Shown one piece after another: positions 1 through 13,793 of a stretch of DNA of 64,000 bases; the first letter of the stretch is position 1, and every line of letters begins with the position of its first letter. A program made the translations under genes and the position numbers. The notes beneath the pieces were generated by a model. It made no database searches. It was not told the origin of the DNA and saw only the letters and a program-made list of their open reading frames with translations. The stretch lies in NCBI GenBank assembly GCA_027596075.1, contig JADGJC010000007.1, positions 156,622-220,621 on the forward strand. The letters are read 5' to 3'. This DNA is from Rhizophlyctis rosea (Eukaryota; Chytridiomycota; Chytridiomycetes; Rhizophlyctidales; Rhizophlyctidaceae).

Positions 1-3563
<3,563 letters not shown>

Positions 3564-4144
3564 CTTGGACTATTAGTCGGAAGCAACAACAAACGTGAGG
3601 ACACACTATGGGCTTTTTTACCGTTGCCTTACGATATGTTAACGGCATCTTGAGATCAGCTGATACAAAGAATGCACCTTGCGGCGTCCATATTGAAAAC
3701 AACGGGTTTACAGATACCGCCGGTATTTTGGTAGACCACCAAAAAGGAGGGGGGCGAATTCGTGAGTGTAGGGTGAGTAAGCGTATGACCATTTTTCTCG
3801 TCCTCTCGAACCCCTCAGGCTCCAGCCCAGACGCGTGGTCCAAATGGTCCCCAACATCCCAGCGCTGGAAAGTTGAAACAGTGAAGGGGATCGACCATCG
3901 GGCCACTCGAAATCATCTGCATTGATTGTGGATGGACGGGTGTCTTCCCTTCTTCCAACCCTTCCCATCCAATCAATGCTCGGAGGTGGCTTGGGTGTCC
4001 TCCGAGATTGGGTCCGGACCGTGTCCAGACTCACCCATCCGAAGGTTTGAGTGTCGAAGCCCACCGCCCTTTCAATCATCCGCTATGCATCATCCGTCAC
4101 ACTCGGCATCAACAAGCGATACGCAAGTAGATGTGCAGCAGCTA

Positions 4145-4198
4145 TGCACGATCGCGCAGAAACGACTCAGATTGATACAAACCGGTCTTGATTACCCC
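4145..4198 (+). repeat. Diverged direct repeat, copy 1
   Basis: This segment runs from TGCACGATCGCGCAGAAACG to the pyrimidine/A-rich stretch ending in ACCCC. It is matched in the same orientation about 1.7 kb downstream at 5841-5903. Alignment by eye gives roughly 80-85% identity once a 9-base insertion in copy 2 is allowed. The flanks differ, apart from a weaker GCAGC/GCAGCG match just upstream of each copy. Confidence 0.6.
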
Positions 4199-5045
4199 CA
4201 ACACCCACCGTTTCGATCATACCACCATTTTGTTCAGTGTTTGAAAAATATGGCAGTGGGTCGATACGTTGCTGGTGGCCGATGTGAATGCGTCCCCCCA
4301 CAAGTGCCCGCAGCAGAGGGTTGACGGGCAAAGCAATAGGCTAGAAAAGCTGGCTTCCGGACATGTGGCAGACGTGATGGCCAAAGAAAAGAAGGTACTG
4401 AAGGAGCGAGGTGAGTGGGACGGCAACATTAGCTAACATTCACAGCATCGGAGGATCAATGAAGGGGTGGATTTGTACAGTGGATTTGGAAAAAGGTCAT
4501 AGGGAGGTCGTCGAGGCATTTGGGAAGGGAGTAGAATGTTAAAATAACAAAAAGGGGGGGAGAATGCGAATGTGGATGTGAGGCAAGAGGAGAAAAGTCA
4601 CGAATAGGGTATTCGGTTGAAGATAAGAGAGGGGGGTATGTACCAATAATCAACGCTTCCTTGAACGATCCGCCAATGGACCCATTTTCCGCCGGAACTT
4701 TTGACAAAGGCATGACGTTCCTCTCCTTTGCATTGCAAAAATATTGATGTCTTTCGCGGGATAGTGCATATGGGTGGTGCGGGGTTGGTTGTCCAGGGAA
4801 GGAAGAAGAAGAAACAAAGCTCATTCCGACATGATTACAAAACCAAGTCATGAAAAATTCAAAAAGGCCATGCCGGAAGGATGGTTCAAGGCTCAGTAGA
4901 CTTCATGTCCCATGTGAGGGACATTCAAGCTTATTGATCCTTGTTCTCGTTGCGTTTCACTACAAGCTCATCCAAAAAAAAAAGCTCCTTGTTGCCAGCT
5001 CACGGGCGTCTTACCACCATTTGGATTCATTGCCTTTTATCTGTG

Positions 5046-5052
5046 TATAAAT
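5046..5052 (+). promoter_or_regulatory. TATA-box-like element
   Basis: TATAAAT lies 60 bases upstream of the ATG at 5112. It is followed by an A/C-rich leader (CCTACCAAAACCAAGAAAG) of the kind seen before fungal start codons. It supports, but does not prove, transcription of the short ORF that follows. Confidence 0.35.
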
Positions 5053-5111
5053 CTCCTTAATTTCATATCGAACAAGAAACCTTCCTAAAACCCCTACCAA
5101 AACCAAGAAAG

Positions 5112-5240
5112 ATGGGCCCTGATCTGTTTCAAAAGGTCTCTAAGTTTCGAACTCTTCGCGTCTGCGCTAACCGAGACGGTGCCAGCATTGACATCGACGT
5201 CAACAACTTTTTCCATGGTAGAAAAACCGGGGGAAGATAA
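5112..5240 (+). CDS. Short hypothetical ORF, 42 aa, or first exon
   Basis: An ATG opens 42 codons beginning MGPDLFQKVSKFRTLRVCAN and ending in TAA. The peptide is basic and has no recognisable domain. What makes it worth listing is context: a TATA-like element at 5046, a leader free of upstream ATGs, and an adenine at -3. A GT within CATGGTAGAAAA (about 5218) could be a splice donor, which would make this the first exon of a longer gene. I cannot identify a following exon. No homologue comes to mind. Confidence 0.28.
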   Translation: MGPDLFQKVSKFRTLRVCANRDGASIDIDVNNFFHGRKTGGR

Positions 5241-6426
5241 CATGCATATCATTCGAAGGGTTCAGTTAGATTTTCATTGAGGGATGTACCCGTCTGCACT
5301 GGAGTATGGTCGACCTACCATCCCGCTTGTCAATTTCAACTTCATATTCTGAGGGGGGTCGATTTCGTTGGTTTTTTTTTTGGTACGGGAAGGTGGTAAG
5401 CAGAAGTGGTGATGGGAACCGTAATGGGGGACCGCGACGCAGGAATAGCAGCCCTTACACCCGCAGGACCTCTCTCCATGCCAAGCGGGCTGGCATGGGA
5501 ATAAGCTGAGCGGGACGAAAGTGATGCTCGTGACGCGAGTTAACCAACTACACCAAGCGATGCAAGGCAAGGACGCGTCCCCCTTCAAACCAGTCTGCAG
5601 ATACCCAAATCAAGCATCGCTTCGCCGCCACCAACGTATGGCCCCCCTTCCATTTGACGCATTTCGCACCACTTTGTCCAAGTGAGGGTCATGACGGATA
5701 GTAACACGAATACACCATCTCCGACTGCTCCGCCGATGGACTGGAGGGTTGTAGGGCTGCATGCAAGGCTGTGCATCAAAGAAAGCAAAGTAAAGCAAAT
5801 GCATTTTTGACGGGGCGCGGGTAAATGCGCAGCGTGCTGGTGCACGATTTCGCAGAAACCAGTCAAACGACTCAGATCGAATCAAACCGCTCTTGAGTAT
5901 CCCACAGCATGCTCGTTTTACTGCGTCTACCCTGAACCCGCTTCGACCATGGCTCCCACTGAATCTGAATCACATAGGAAATCATTGAGTCAGAAAGAAG
6001 TGTAAAGACTGTACAGTTTCCATGACCCAATCAGTAGTTCGAGATGATCTGCCATGCAAACTTGCTCTCCTTCTACTTATCTATTTACAAGTACTTAGTA
6101 AAAAAGGACCCTCCTGCAAGGCCTCGATGGCTGATATATCAGTCAGTCGATCATACCGCACGTGTTCATGCGTCTTATTCACAACAATTTGCATATGTCG
6201 CACACCGGTGTTACAAGCCCGCCAACAGGTGGAGCGGGCCCTGGTGTCTGGTCTGTTGGATGTGCTCCTTCCTTCCAACACCACCAACTCTTGACGGCAA
6301 ATGGTTGGGTGTTTGGAAGCACGGCATTGAAAAAGTAACAAGTCCGTCCCTGCTAGCAGCAGAGCTTGCGCTTTGATACTCCTTACCGCCCACTCTGACC
6401 TGACAAGCATCATCACCAAGTGCGCC
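5241..6426. other. Intergenic region without an assignable gene
   Basis: Several open frames occur here, for example minus 5585-5866 and minus 6081-6635. None has a recognisable motif or convincing splice partners, and the second overlaps the first exon of the F-box gene antisense. The region holds copy 2 of the diverged repeat (5841-5903). The last few hundred bases should contain the promoter of the F-box gene at 6427; no TATA box is evident. Confidence 0.5.
5841..5903 (+). repeat. Diverged direct repeat, copy 2
   Basis: This is the partner of 4145-4198. It starts TGCACGATTTCGCAGAAAC, carries a 9-base insertion (CAGTCAAAC) and then resumes GACTCAGAT. Neither copy sits in a frame that is clearly protein coding in both places, so a mobile or non-coding origin is more likely than a duplicated exon. 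Confidence 0.6.
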
Positions 6427-8693
6427 ATGACCGTCGACACACCCACACCCACCGCCGCACACGCATCGATATTCTTTCTCCCGAGCGAACTATGGGAACG
6501 CATCTTTATAGAACTCCTAGACTGTCCCGACACCCTGCTTGCCGTGTCCAGATGCTGCACCCTCTGGCGAGACGTGTTGGACGAGCCTGGGTTCAGAGCT
6601 GCTATGATACTAAAGAGGTGAGCTACTTTCCACATCCCTTTTGTTTACACCGTTTTGTTTACTAACATACCCCTCCTCCAGCTCCTGTCCCCACCTAGTA
6701 TTTCACCACCTCCGAACCCGCAGCCCACACCTCCTAACCTTTGAGATCTGCGAAAAACTCCTCGCGCTCGGTTCTCTCCTTCCCAAATACTTTGTGGAGC
6801 AACTGTTCCGAGAATCCCAGGATGCGCCGGAAGCCCTGCCTGAAGGCTCTGTTGAGTTCTTGGTAGCGCAGGGGTATAAGCGGTATGGGGATAAGATGAG
6901 GTTGGCGATGCCGTTTGTTATGGGTGCGGATGGGTTGATGACTGAGGGGGATTTTGGGGAGGAGGGCGAGGGTAAGTAATGCTTTCTTTTTCCACTCACA
7001 CACATGAACATCAACACACCCACTCACACCCACCCCACTAACAACAGACGAAGTAACATTCGAACAAATGGCCGCCGAAGGCCCCCTAGCAGACGACGCC
7101 GCAGAATTCGAAATGGCCTTCTCAAACGCCGAAATAGACCTCGTAATCCTCCGCAAAATAGTCCAAAAACACCACTACACAACCGCCCTCCAACCACCCC
7201 GCACAAAATACTCCTGGGACGACCACTGGGAAAAACTCCTCCGTCTCGTTCGCGTCGAACCAAAACTCGCTCGCCACCTAATGAACCACGCCGGCTGCGA
7301 TAAACGCTATGCAAACGATAAACTTGTTGCCCGTGCTATCCAGGACCCTAAAACAACGGTGGAGTGGTGTAAGTGGATGGTTGAACAGGGGTTTGAGGTT
7401 TCGAGTGGGGCTGTGGTGGAGGTGTTGGCGAGTCCCGATGTGCATATTTATTCGGCGAGTGGAAAACCGGCTTTAGATCTCTTGAAACAACTCATCCCGG
7501 CTGGCGACCTAAAAGAATACGCGGAATTCGCGCTCATACCCCTCCTCCGCGACGCACAACGCTCCTCCCTCCGCGCCGCAGACTTCCTAATCGACGAGTT
7601 CGACCTATCAGAAGAAGCCGTCGGACGAGCCCTCTTTGTCAACCCCTACGACGTAACCTGCGTCCGCACACGAAGCGGTCTCGGTCCCGCCGTTGTGACG
7701 ACGTTCGGGAAAGCGTATGGAGGAATGAGGGACGGATTATGGCAGTTGATGTTAGGACGGTACGGTGTCGATCATTCCTTTGCTGCCGCATGTCTGAATG
7801 ATTTAGTTGTTGGTGGGGCTGTTCCACCGCCCGTGACGCATAGATTGGGTGCGCGGTATAGCGTTAGTTCTAGCGCGACGGAGGAATCGGTCGCGACAAG
7901 TTCTGTTAATGGGATGTCGTTTCGTGGGTGGGGTGGTGGTGGTGGTGGTGGTGGTGGTGGGCCGCCGGGAAGTCCGGTAGAACCAGACGATGATGCAGAC
8001 CAACCTGCGAGAGATAGTTTAGAAGCCATGGTTGAAGCGGGCGTAACCCTCGAACCATCAACATTCGGACCCGTTAGTCGAGTAGTCCTCGAAACTAAAC
8101 GCGTCGCGCCTCGCCATCTAGACTGGTTAGCGAGAATCGAAAAAGGCCTACTAGAAACAGCCGCAAGTACTAACGTCCCCGACAGCGAACGTCGTAAATG
8201 GTCCCGAGTCCGATGGGTCGCCGCGTTCCAACGCCACGTCCTTAATGACCCGGAATTTAAGGAACTAGCTCCACTCTATGTAGACCCAACAACCAAACTC
8301 CCCGGTAACGGCCACGTAACAAACGGCACCGTTTCCGCTTCCCTCACACCCCCACAATCCCCACGAACACCCACACGCTCCTTCTTCTCAACCTTCACCG
8401 AAACAATTGGGTTTGTCACGGACGCTCACGCCGATATGAGGAGATTCCACTCCTGTGTTGCGCAACTGGTCGTATTATTGGAAACGCCAAGAGCGAATTC
8501 GATCCCGAGGTTGGGAATGTTGGGGGGAAAGGTCGATAGTGGGAAGGAGGCGACGGCGGTGTTGGAGGCGGCTGTTAGGGAAGGGGGCCCGTTTGCAAAG
8601 TGGTTGAGGGAGATTGATGCAAAGCCGCAGGATGGTGGGGGGTGGGTGGGGTGGTTGAGGGGACGGACTGGGTCGATTGTTTCCAATAGATGA
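6427..8693 (+). CDS. F-box protein, 708 aa
   Basis: Three exons (6427-6617, 6682-6971, 7048-8693) sum to 2127 nt, an exact multiple of three. Both introns have clear GT-AG ends (GTGAGC...CCTCCAG; GTAAGTAAT...ACAACAG). Near the N-terminus, residues about 17-50, FLPSELWERIFIELLDCPDT followed by CTLWRDV is an F-box, the motif that docks substrate receptors onto SKP1-cullin-1 ligases. The long C-terminal part is helical and unlike WD40, LRR or Kelch repeats, so the substrate cannot be guessed. A run of about ten glycines sits near residue 450, encoded by a GGT microsatellite at 7932-7960. A cullin-1 homologue lies at 59.2-62.3 kb in the same window. The F-box assignment is firm; everything beyond it is unassigned. 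Confidence 0.85.
7932..7960 (+). repeat. GGT trinucleotide run inside the F-box gene
   Basis: Nine to ten consecutive GGT units encode polyglycine in frame. It is a likely site of length variation between strains and would not shift the frame. Confidence 0.85.
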
Positions 8694-9853
8694 TAGGGGT
8701 GTGAGGTTTGGTGTTGTCTTTTGGTGGACATAGTCCTGTGCGAAAGGTGGTTGTTGACATCCAGCGCTAATAGATAGAATGTATTGTAGATAGAATTATG
8801 AATTTTTTTTAGTATGGCAAGCGGAAACACCTCTTTTTTGGAGGGCAAAAATCGTCCATTAGCCGCTCCATTAGTAATATTCACAGTTTTGTGAACGCTA
8901 CGTATTGACCATGAAACCATCCTAGGCGTCACACATGATGAAAGCGATAACCGTTGGGACTTACTCCAATGTTGGTTCCGAGTCCTTCATCTCAACTATG
9001 CTCCCATCTGTCTTTTCAGAGGCTTTGGACTCTCTATCTTTATGGTGAAGACAGGCGACTAGAGCTCGAGTCTTGATGGCAAAGTCTTTGGCTGCTCTAC
9101 TGTATCCCACTGAAGGAACTCGTCCTCTCCCAACTCGCCGATAACACAGCCATGCTAGGAGCTCGGCTTTCACGCACAAACAAGGGGCCACACACCGCAA
9201 GAAGATGGTTTCATTGACTCTACAGTATCGTGCACAAGCAAGCAAGAAGGAGTCTCCAACGGATAGTCTGGCATGGCCCATGAAAAATAGACAATGGGGC
9301 GAAATCTACCCGCAGGCAGTCCGCATTTCCACAATCAAAAAAGGTTTGTATGTGCACTGACCCATATGCCGATCACGGTGGAGCGGAGAAGGGGCAACGC
9401 CTTTCTCGACTTCGGCTTGATCGCATCGAAAAAAACCAGTTCATTGATTACGGCCGGGAAACAGAATAGCTTATAAACATTCGGCGGAAAGCATACGGTT
9501 GACAACTCCTCGGGGCAGTCCTTGGCAAGCGCAATTAGTCGGATGGGGAGTTCAAGGAGTGGGTGGAAGGAGTAATGAGTGAAGATGCTGCATGGAGGAA
9601 CCCGGAAGGAAAGATTTGTGGCTACCTACTGGTACCTTGTACAGAAAGGACCTTGAGTCGGAATTGGAGGATGGGACGGACTGGGAGGGTGAGACGGACT
9701 CGGAGGATGAGCGGAATTGGAGGATGAGACGGACTCTGAAGATGACCTGTGACTTTGTATGTTTACATAGTAGTGCGTAGTATTGGATTCGGATTTAGTA
9801 TAGCGATGAACAGTCCATAGTATCCAAAACAGTCGATTAGTGATTATGTATAT
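8694..9853. other. Intergenic region downstream of the F-box gene
   Basis: No gene is supported here. Open frames at minus 8961-9281 and plus 9294-9476 lack motifs. Only the G/A-rich imperfect tandem repeat at 9660-9750 stands out. The region grades into a transposon relic at 9854. Confidence 0.5.
9660..9750 (+). repeat. Imperfect G/A-rich tandem repeat
   Basis: The phrase GAATTGGAGGATG followed by GACGGACT occurs twice. Shorter variants (GAGACGGACT, CGGAGGATGAG) lie between the copies. It reads in frame as an acidic Glu/Asp/Trp-rich peptide, but the surrounding frame is too short to call a gene. Confidence 0.6.
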
Positions 9854-10110
9854 TCAAATATAATCAACTGTCATGTAGGATGCATGTGATGTCAAACAAG
9901 ACGAAACAGAGTTCTTATCAAATGAACAGGGCGTACGCAATGGTGACAAGTACGGGGCGGTTTCGACACCGTTTTCCAACGGTTGCGCTAATACGTAGGC
10001 AACCGCATCTGCACTGGCATCGGTTGCCAAGATCAACTCCTTTGACTCATCATATCGACGCAACACGTTACATCCGATCATAGCGCACTTCACATCTTCA
10101 TAGGCATCGA
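9854..10110 (-). pseudogene. Ty3/gypsy-type retrotransposon RT-RNase H relic
   Basis: On the minus strand the frame reads EDVKCAMIGCNVLRRYDESK and then LILATDASADAVAYVLAQ. That is the start of the RNase H domain following reverse transcriptase in Ty3/gypsy polyproteins, whose hallmark is a catalytic TDAS followed by G/A-x-VL-x-Q. The frame soon degenerates and ends. No integrase, protease, gag or LTRs were found nearby, so this is a short decayed fragment. Confidence 0.75.
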
Positions 10111-10209
10111 TATTGTCCTGCGCTCAGGGTATGACGGTCGGACCTTTACTGTCCGTTCACCTCATTTCGGTAATGGCCTCTCACAACATTTTGCAATCAC
10201 AACCAATTT

Positions 10210-10296
10210 ATGTCCCAGGCGGGAGTCGAACCCGCTGCATCCTGATAATCCGTTCCTGTAGTCTCCGTAGGGCGCATGGATCTCTCTAGTGGCACA
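10210..10296 (-). other. tRNA-like fragment with a perfect T-arm
   Basis: The minus strand holds GCGGGTTCGACTCCCGC, a perfect 5-bp T-stem with a canonical TTCGA loop (RNA polymerase III B-box). It is followed by TGGGACA. An upstream TGTGCCA can pair with TGGGACA in 6 of 7 positions, 87 nt apart. I cannot fold convincing D and anticodon arms, and no A-box is evident. A tRNA pseudogene or tRNA-derived SINE piece is more likely than a working tRNA. Confidence 0.35.
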
Positions 10297-11352
10297 AAAA
10301 GGCCACGACCGAGAACCCATACATCCAGGCCAACAACTGGACTGCGCAATTGAACGGTTCGGAGTGTCCGAATATACATCTATCAAGCCTTTTTTTCGAC
10401 GTACGTCGCTCTGCTATCCGATTGGTGCGGTAAGACGTGCATCGCTCTGCTATCCTTTAGGAGCTTGTATGTTGGGGTCGTTAGTCGTGTTGTTTGCTCC
10501 ATGCGCTTGTTGTCCTTTGACGTGTGGTGGCCACCAACCCAACGTACGGCGGGCGTGGCAATGGGGCGTCCACAGCCGTACCCTCATCCCTGACCCTCCC
10601 TCAAACGACCTGCACCCTCCTCTGTGATGGGAGTTGCACCGGATGCCAGGATGGATGGATGGATGGATGGATGCATGGATGGAAGGATGGAGGGATGGAT
10701 GGATGGATGGTTGGTTGATCAGTTGGGTAATGATGCCGAGCAAGTGTAGAATTGGAATGGACGAGGCAGATGGCGGATCGAAAATGAGATGAGAAATAAT
10801 TGGGAGGGAAGAGTGCAAATCAGGATTTGGACAGGGGTAGCTGCGAGTCTTGTGAGCCTGAAACTGATCGCTGTGGCGTAGCGCGGAATCACGTGTAGCA
10901 CGACTTACGTAACCTAGGGTGCAAGCCACACCCGGAATGTCCCAAAATCCAGACCCTGAATCAGCGACGCGATCACAATCCAACGCGTTTTCGCGTTCCG
11001 TTGTGGGATACCCGATGGACCCCGAAAGTTGAAACTGGCCAGGCTGAGAAGGCCATGTGCATTAACTGCACTTCCTTCTACGCTCTGCATTGACGGTCCG
11101 ATTCAAGCATCGGAGTCCATCGGACCTACCAGCGGTTCAAGAACCTTGCCCTTGCCGCATCGAGCCCAAGCTCTGAAACCTAATATAAAACCCGCCATGC
11201 CTTCACATCTCCGGCACAATGACCCCATCACTTCAGCTACATCGTTCAATTCAAGCATCCTAAGCAACTTCGCTTCCAATCCAACAGTCGCATCCCACAG
11301 CATCCCAATCTCCACCTGATCCCCACCACATCACCAACCACCAATCCCAAAA
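10297..11352. other. Intergenic, repeat-containing
   Basis: Two near-identical short blocks around CGTCGCTCTGCTATCC and CATCGCTCTGCTATCC (about 10405 and 10440) flank the sequence before the microsatellite. No coding frame is convincing. The segment from about 11000 should hold the promoter of the NDUFA4-like gene; TATAAAA at about 11183 is a candidate TATA element. Confidence 0.45.
10649..10716 (+). repeat. GGAT tetranucleotide microsatellite
   Basis: An interrupted array of GGAT/GATG units (about 16 repeats with single-base variants such as GCAT, GAAG and GGTT). It gives Met-Asp-Gly-Trp runs in one frame, which are not evidence of a gene. Confidence 0.9.
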
Positions 11353-11682
11353 ATGGCCGGCTCCCACCTCTTCCCCACCGCCGTCTGGCCCCTCGCTGCC
11401 GTCATGGGCTTCGCCGTCGCCGGCGCAACATACCGCGCCATCCACGCCACACAAGCACCCGACGTCATCTGGTCAAGAAGGTAAGGCATCTTGTTCTTCT
11501 CCTCAAAAAACTTACTCAGTCCGTGAAACACCCTCTAATCCCCGCCCATTGAACCCACCAGAAACCCCAAACCATTCGAATCAATCAAGCAAAACGAAAC
11601 ACCCAAAATCTACGACCCCAACGGCAAGTTCGAAAAGAAGTGGAGTCGAACTTCTTCCTTCGAGAACCTTCCCGTCCCTTGA
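11353..11682 (+). CDS. NDUFA4/MLRQ (B12D-family) mitochondrial subunit
   Basis: Two exons (11353-11480 and 11562-11682) give 249 nt, encoding 82 residues. This is the normal size for the B12D/NDUFA4 family of small single-pass inner-membrane proteins associated with respiratory complexes I or IV. An N-terminal hydrophobic segment (WPLAAVMGFAVAGATYRA) is the membrane helix. It is followed by the family signature PDVIWSRRNPKPFE and a C-terminal YDPNGKFEKKW, as in fungal members. The intron falls within the Arg codon before NPKPFE, with GTAAGG donor and CCACCAG acceptor. Whether the fungal protein acts in complex I or cytochrome oxidase cannot be told from sequence. Confidence 0.85.
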
Positions 11683-12119
11683 AACTTCCCGCCACCTAAA
11701 GTCCCGTTTCTCATTTTCTATGTAGTTTTATTGCAAGTTGTACTTTTTTTTTACGTTTTGTATCTAGGCATTTTGTGTTTGGCAATGAAGGGTCAGTCTT
11801 AGCTCCTGCTGTATACCGTAATATACGTTCTTGAAGTTCTACTTTGGGTGATGTTGATGATGTCTGGAAACAACGGAGTGAAAGTCTGTTGAACAATGAA
11901 TAGTGCTCTGTGTCAATTTATAAGCGCCGGCATATCCGCGGAAGAGCTACGCACTCCTTTGCATTCATGTCTTGGAAGCAATGCCTTGTGCCAAGTAAAA
12001 TCCAATCATCATTGTGCAACTCCTTGTGATCGTGTCACTCGGAACAATAGTTCCATGAAGCTCACTCATCCAAGAAACCTCACAAAAATTCGCATCACCC
12101 AAAAGACCCACATCTATTC
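11683..12119. other. Convergent 3' intergenic region
   Basis: This lies between the stop of the NDUFA4-like gene and the stop of the convergent VPS37 gene. It is T-rich just after the first stop (a T9 run near 11743), consistent with a 3' UTR. No ORF or structure is supported. Confidence 0.6.
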
Positions 12120-13473
12120 TCACCCAACCCCATGAAACACCTGCGGATCCCTCGCCAACCTCTCCAACTTCGCCGCCCTCAAATGATACACCCTCCTCGT
12201 ATCCCGATACTGCTTAATAAAGTCATCAGCAGGAATCTTCCCATCCAAAAACGACTGTGCGATCGATTCCGACAATTCGTCGGATTCTGATTGGGCGCTT
12301 TGGAGTTTTGTTGCTACGTATGTTGGGGAGAAGCGCTGGGGGGGTGGTGAATTAGGTGGGATTGAGGTTGGAGTAATGGTGGGGAGCGGGCAAGGAATGA
12401 CTTACCACCGCTTCGTCCTGTTGTGCTTTCAGGTTGGTGTCAAATTTGGCTCGTAGGGATTGGAAGAGTTGTTGTTGTTCTGATAGGGTTTTCTTCAGGG
12501 ACTCCAACTCTTCCTTTTTGCTAAGATTCCGTCCTGATATGCATGTAATCAACTCCGATGTCTTCAAAATTTAAGCAGATATAGATTTACTTACGTGCCA
12601 GCGACTCATTTCCGTCCATAAGCTCTTTATGTACTTGCTTCATTCCTTTGATTGATGATAGATTCTCCAAATATATCTGGAACGCTATCTCGTCGTTGAG
12701 TAGTTCTTCCAGCTCTTCCGCACTGCATATGTTCCGCAGTTGAGGTCAATGATAAAGAGACCCAATCCACGCATAACCTAGTCACAGACCTCTTCGAGTC
12801 TATATCTGGGTAATCAGCCCATGCACTGGATGCTGCTGGCGCTGGACTCGATTGCGGACTTCGATACGGGAGACCCGAAGCCCCAGCTGCGCTTAGCCCT
12901 CTATTTGAAGTTGGGTTTGGGGAATATGGTGGACCAGTCGTCCCAGTTTCATATCTGTCAAACGAGACGATCAGTACGTTCGCCAATCACTGAGGGCACC
13001 ACTCCTTCCAAACACAAAACGCGTACGTAGAATAATTATTCGCAGGTCTCAGTGGCGGCCGTATCGTAAACTCCTGCGAAATCTCCTTCACCAACTTCCC
13101 CAACGACACGTGTTGATTCCAATTCGCGAGTTTATCATGGCCTATTACGTATCCTTGCGGGTCTAGCCAGGGGTGTCGAAGAAGAGGTTTGACTTGGATG
13201 GTTGGTGCGGAGTCGGGGAAGTGGGGTGGGAGGTCGACGATGAGGAAAAGAGTTAGGGACGGGAGGTGTATGGTGACTTCGTATTGTGTTTCTGGTTGGA
13301 CTTCGCGGACGTTGAGGTTGTGGGAGGATAGGGAGGCTATTTGTTTTCGTCGTCTGAGTGGGTGGGAAGATGTTAGACGAGTTTCGACTGGAGGCGTAGA
13401 GGGAGTAGGCTTACAGTTCCTGCAGTGGAGTGCCCCATTGCTTAGGTTCGGTTGACCGTTTTCCTCCAAACAT
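12120..13473 (-). CDS. VPS37: VPS37-type ESCRT-I subunit, 340 aa
   Basis: Six exons (13415-13473, 13027-13353, 12790-12954, 12595-12722, 12406-12533, 12120-12335) sum to 1023 nt, in frame. The N-terminal half (YEVTIHLPSLTLFLIVDLPP, then HPWLDPQGYVIG) resembles the UEV-like domain of the VPS37A subtype. A Pro/Ser-rich linker follows. The C-terminal half is the Mod(r) domain: EELEELLNDEIAFQIYLENL, KGMKQVHKELMDGNESLA, and a coiled coil containing LSEQQQLFQSLRAKFD. VPS37 is the stalk subunit of ESCRT-I, which sorts ubiquitinated cargo into multivesicular bodies with VPS23 and VPS28. The start MFGGKRS is the only in-frame ATG before the first intron. It diverges from the FAM114-like gene with 320 bp between starts. 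Confidence 0.88.
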
Positions 13474-13793
13474 GGTGTTGGTAAGATAGGTTAGTAATAT
13501 GGGCGATAAACGATTGGCTGGTTTGGCGGAGTTATGGGTAAGTTTTGGTAACGAATTGCAACGGCATGCAGAGGAAGCTTCCTGACATGACGTGAAGCGG
13601 CCCTGGTCTGGCCAAGGCACTGGTGGCGGTGCAAATGCGGCGGATGATGTGGCTCCGCTGCGCGCTTTGGACCACCAAACGCACACCAAACGCGACTGCC
13701 AAAATTTCATAAAATGAGGTCTTTCTCTCACAATCACCATCAGCGAGTGTGGGAACATCTTTGAAACGTCAACACCGTACAAGAGCTGCTGCA
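13474..13793. promoter_or_regulatory. Bidirectional promoter region, VPS37 / FAM114-like
   Basis: Only 320 bp separate two divergent start codons. No TATA box is obvious. A TGACATGACGTGA stretch near 13583 contains a TGACG/ATGACGT-like core that bZIP factors could bind. This is inference from position and motif only. Confidence 0.45.

Larger units (their letters stand above)
3564..5111. other. Unresolved region upstream of the histidine kinase
   Basis: No gene could be assigned here. Two overlapping open frames compete at 3600-3925. On the minus strand, a frame through 3424-3906 ends next to a plausible donor (minus-strand GTGTGT near 3606) and could be a further 5' exon of the kinase gene. 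On the plus strand, an ATG at 3608 opens 105 codons containing a strong GTGAGTAAG donor at about 3772. Neither matches a family I recognise. A plus-strand ATG at 4084 opens 80 codons rich in His, Gln and Ser that contain one copy of a diverged repeat. The remainder, including an A-run near 4973, shows nothing I can name. Confidence 0.4.

Noticed and set aside
3608..3925. Plus-strand 105-codon ORF with a strong internal donor
   Set aside because: A competing minus-strand frame over the same bases could be the kinase's 5' exon, and neither can be decided without transcripts.
6081..6635. 184-codon minus-strand frame
   Set aside because: It overlaps the first exon of the well-supported F-box gene antisense and shows no motif.
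10649..10716. GGAT array considered as a CRISPR or satellite
   Set aside because: It is a simple tetranucleotide microsatellite with no spacers or longer unit.
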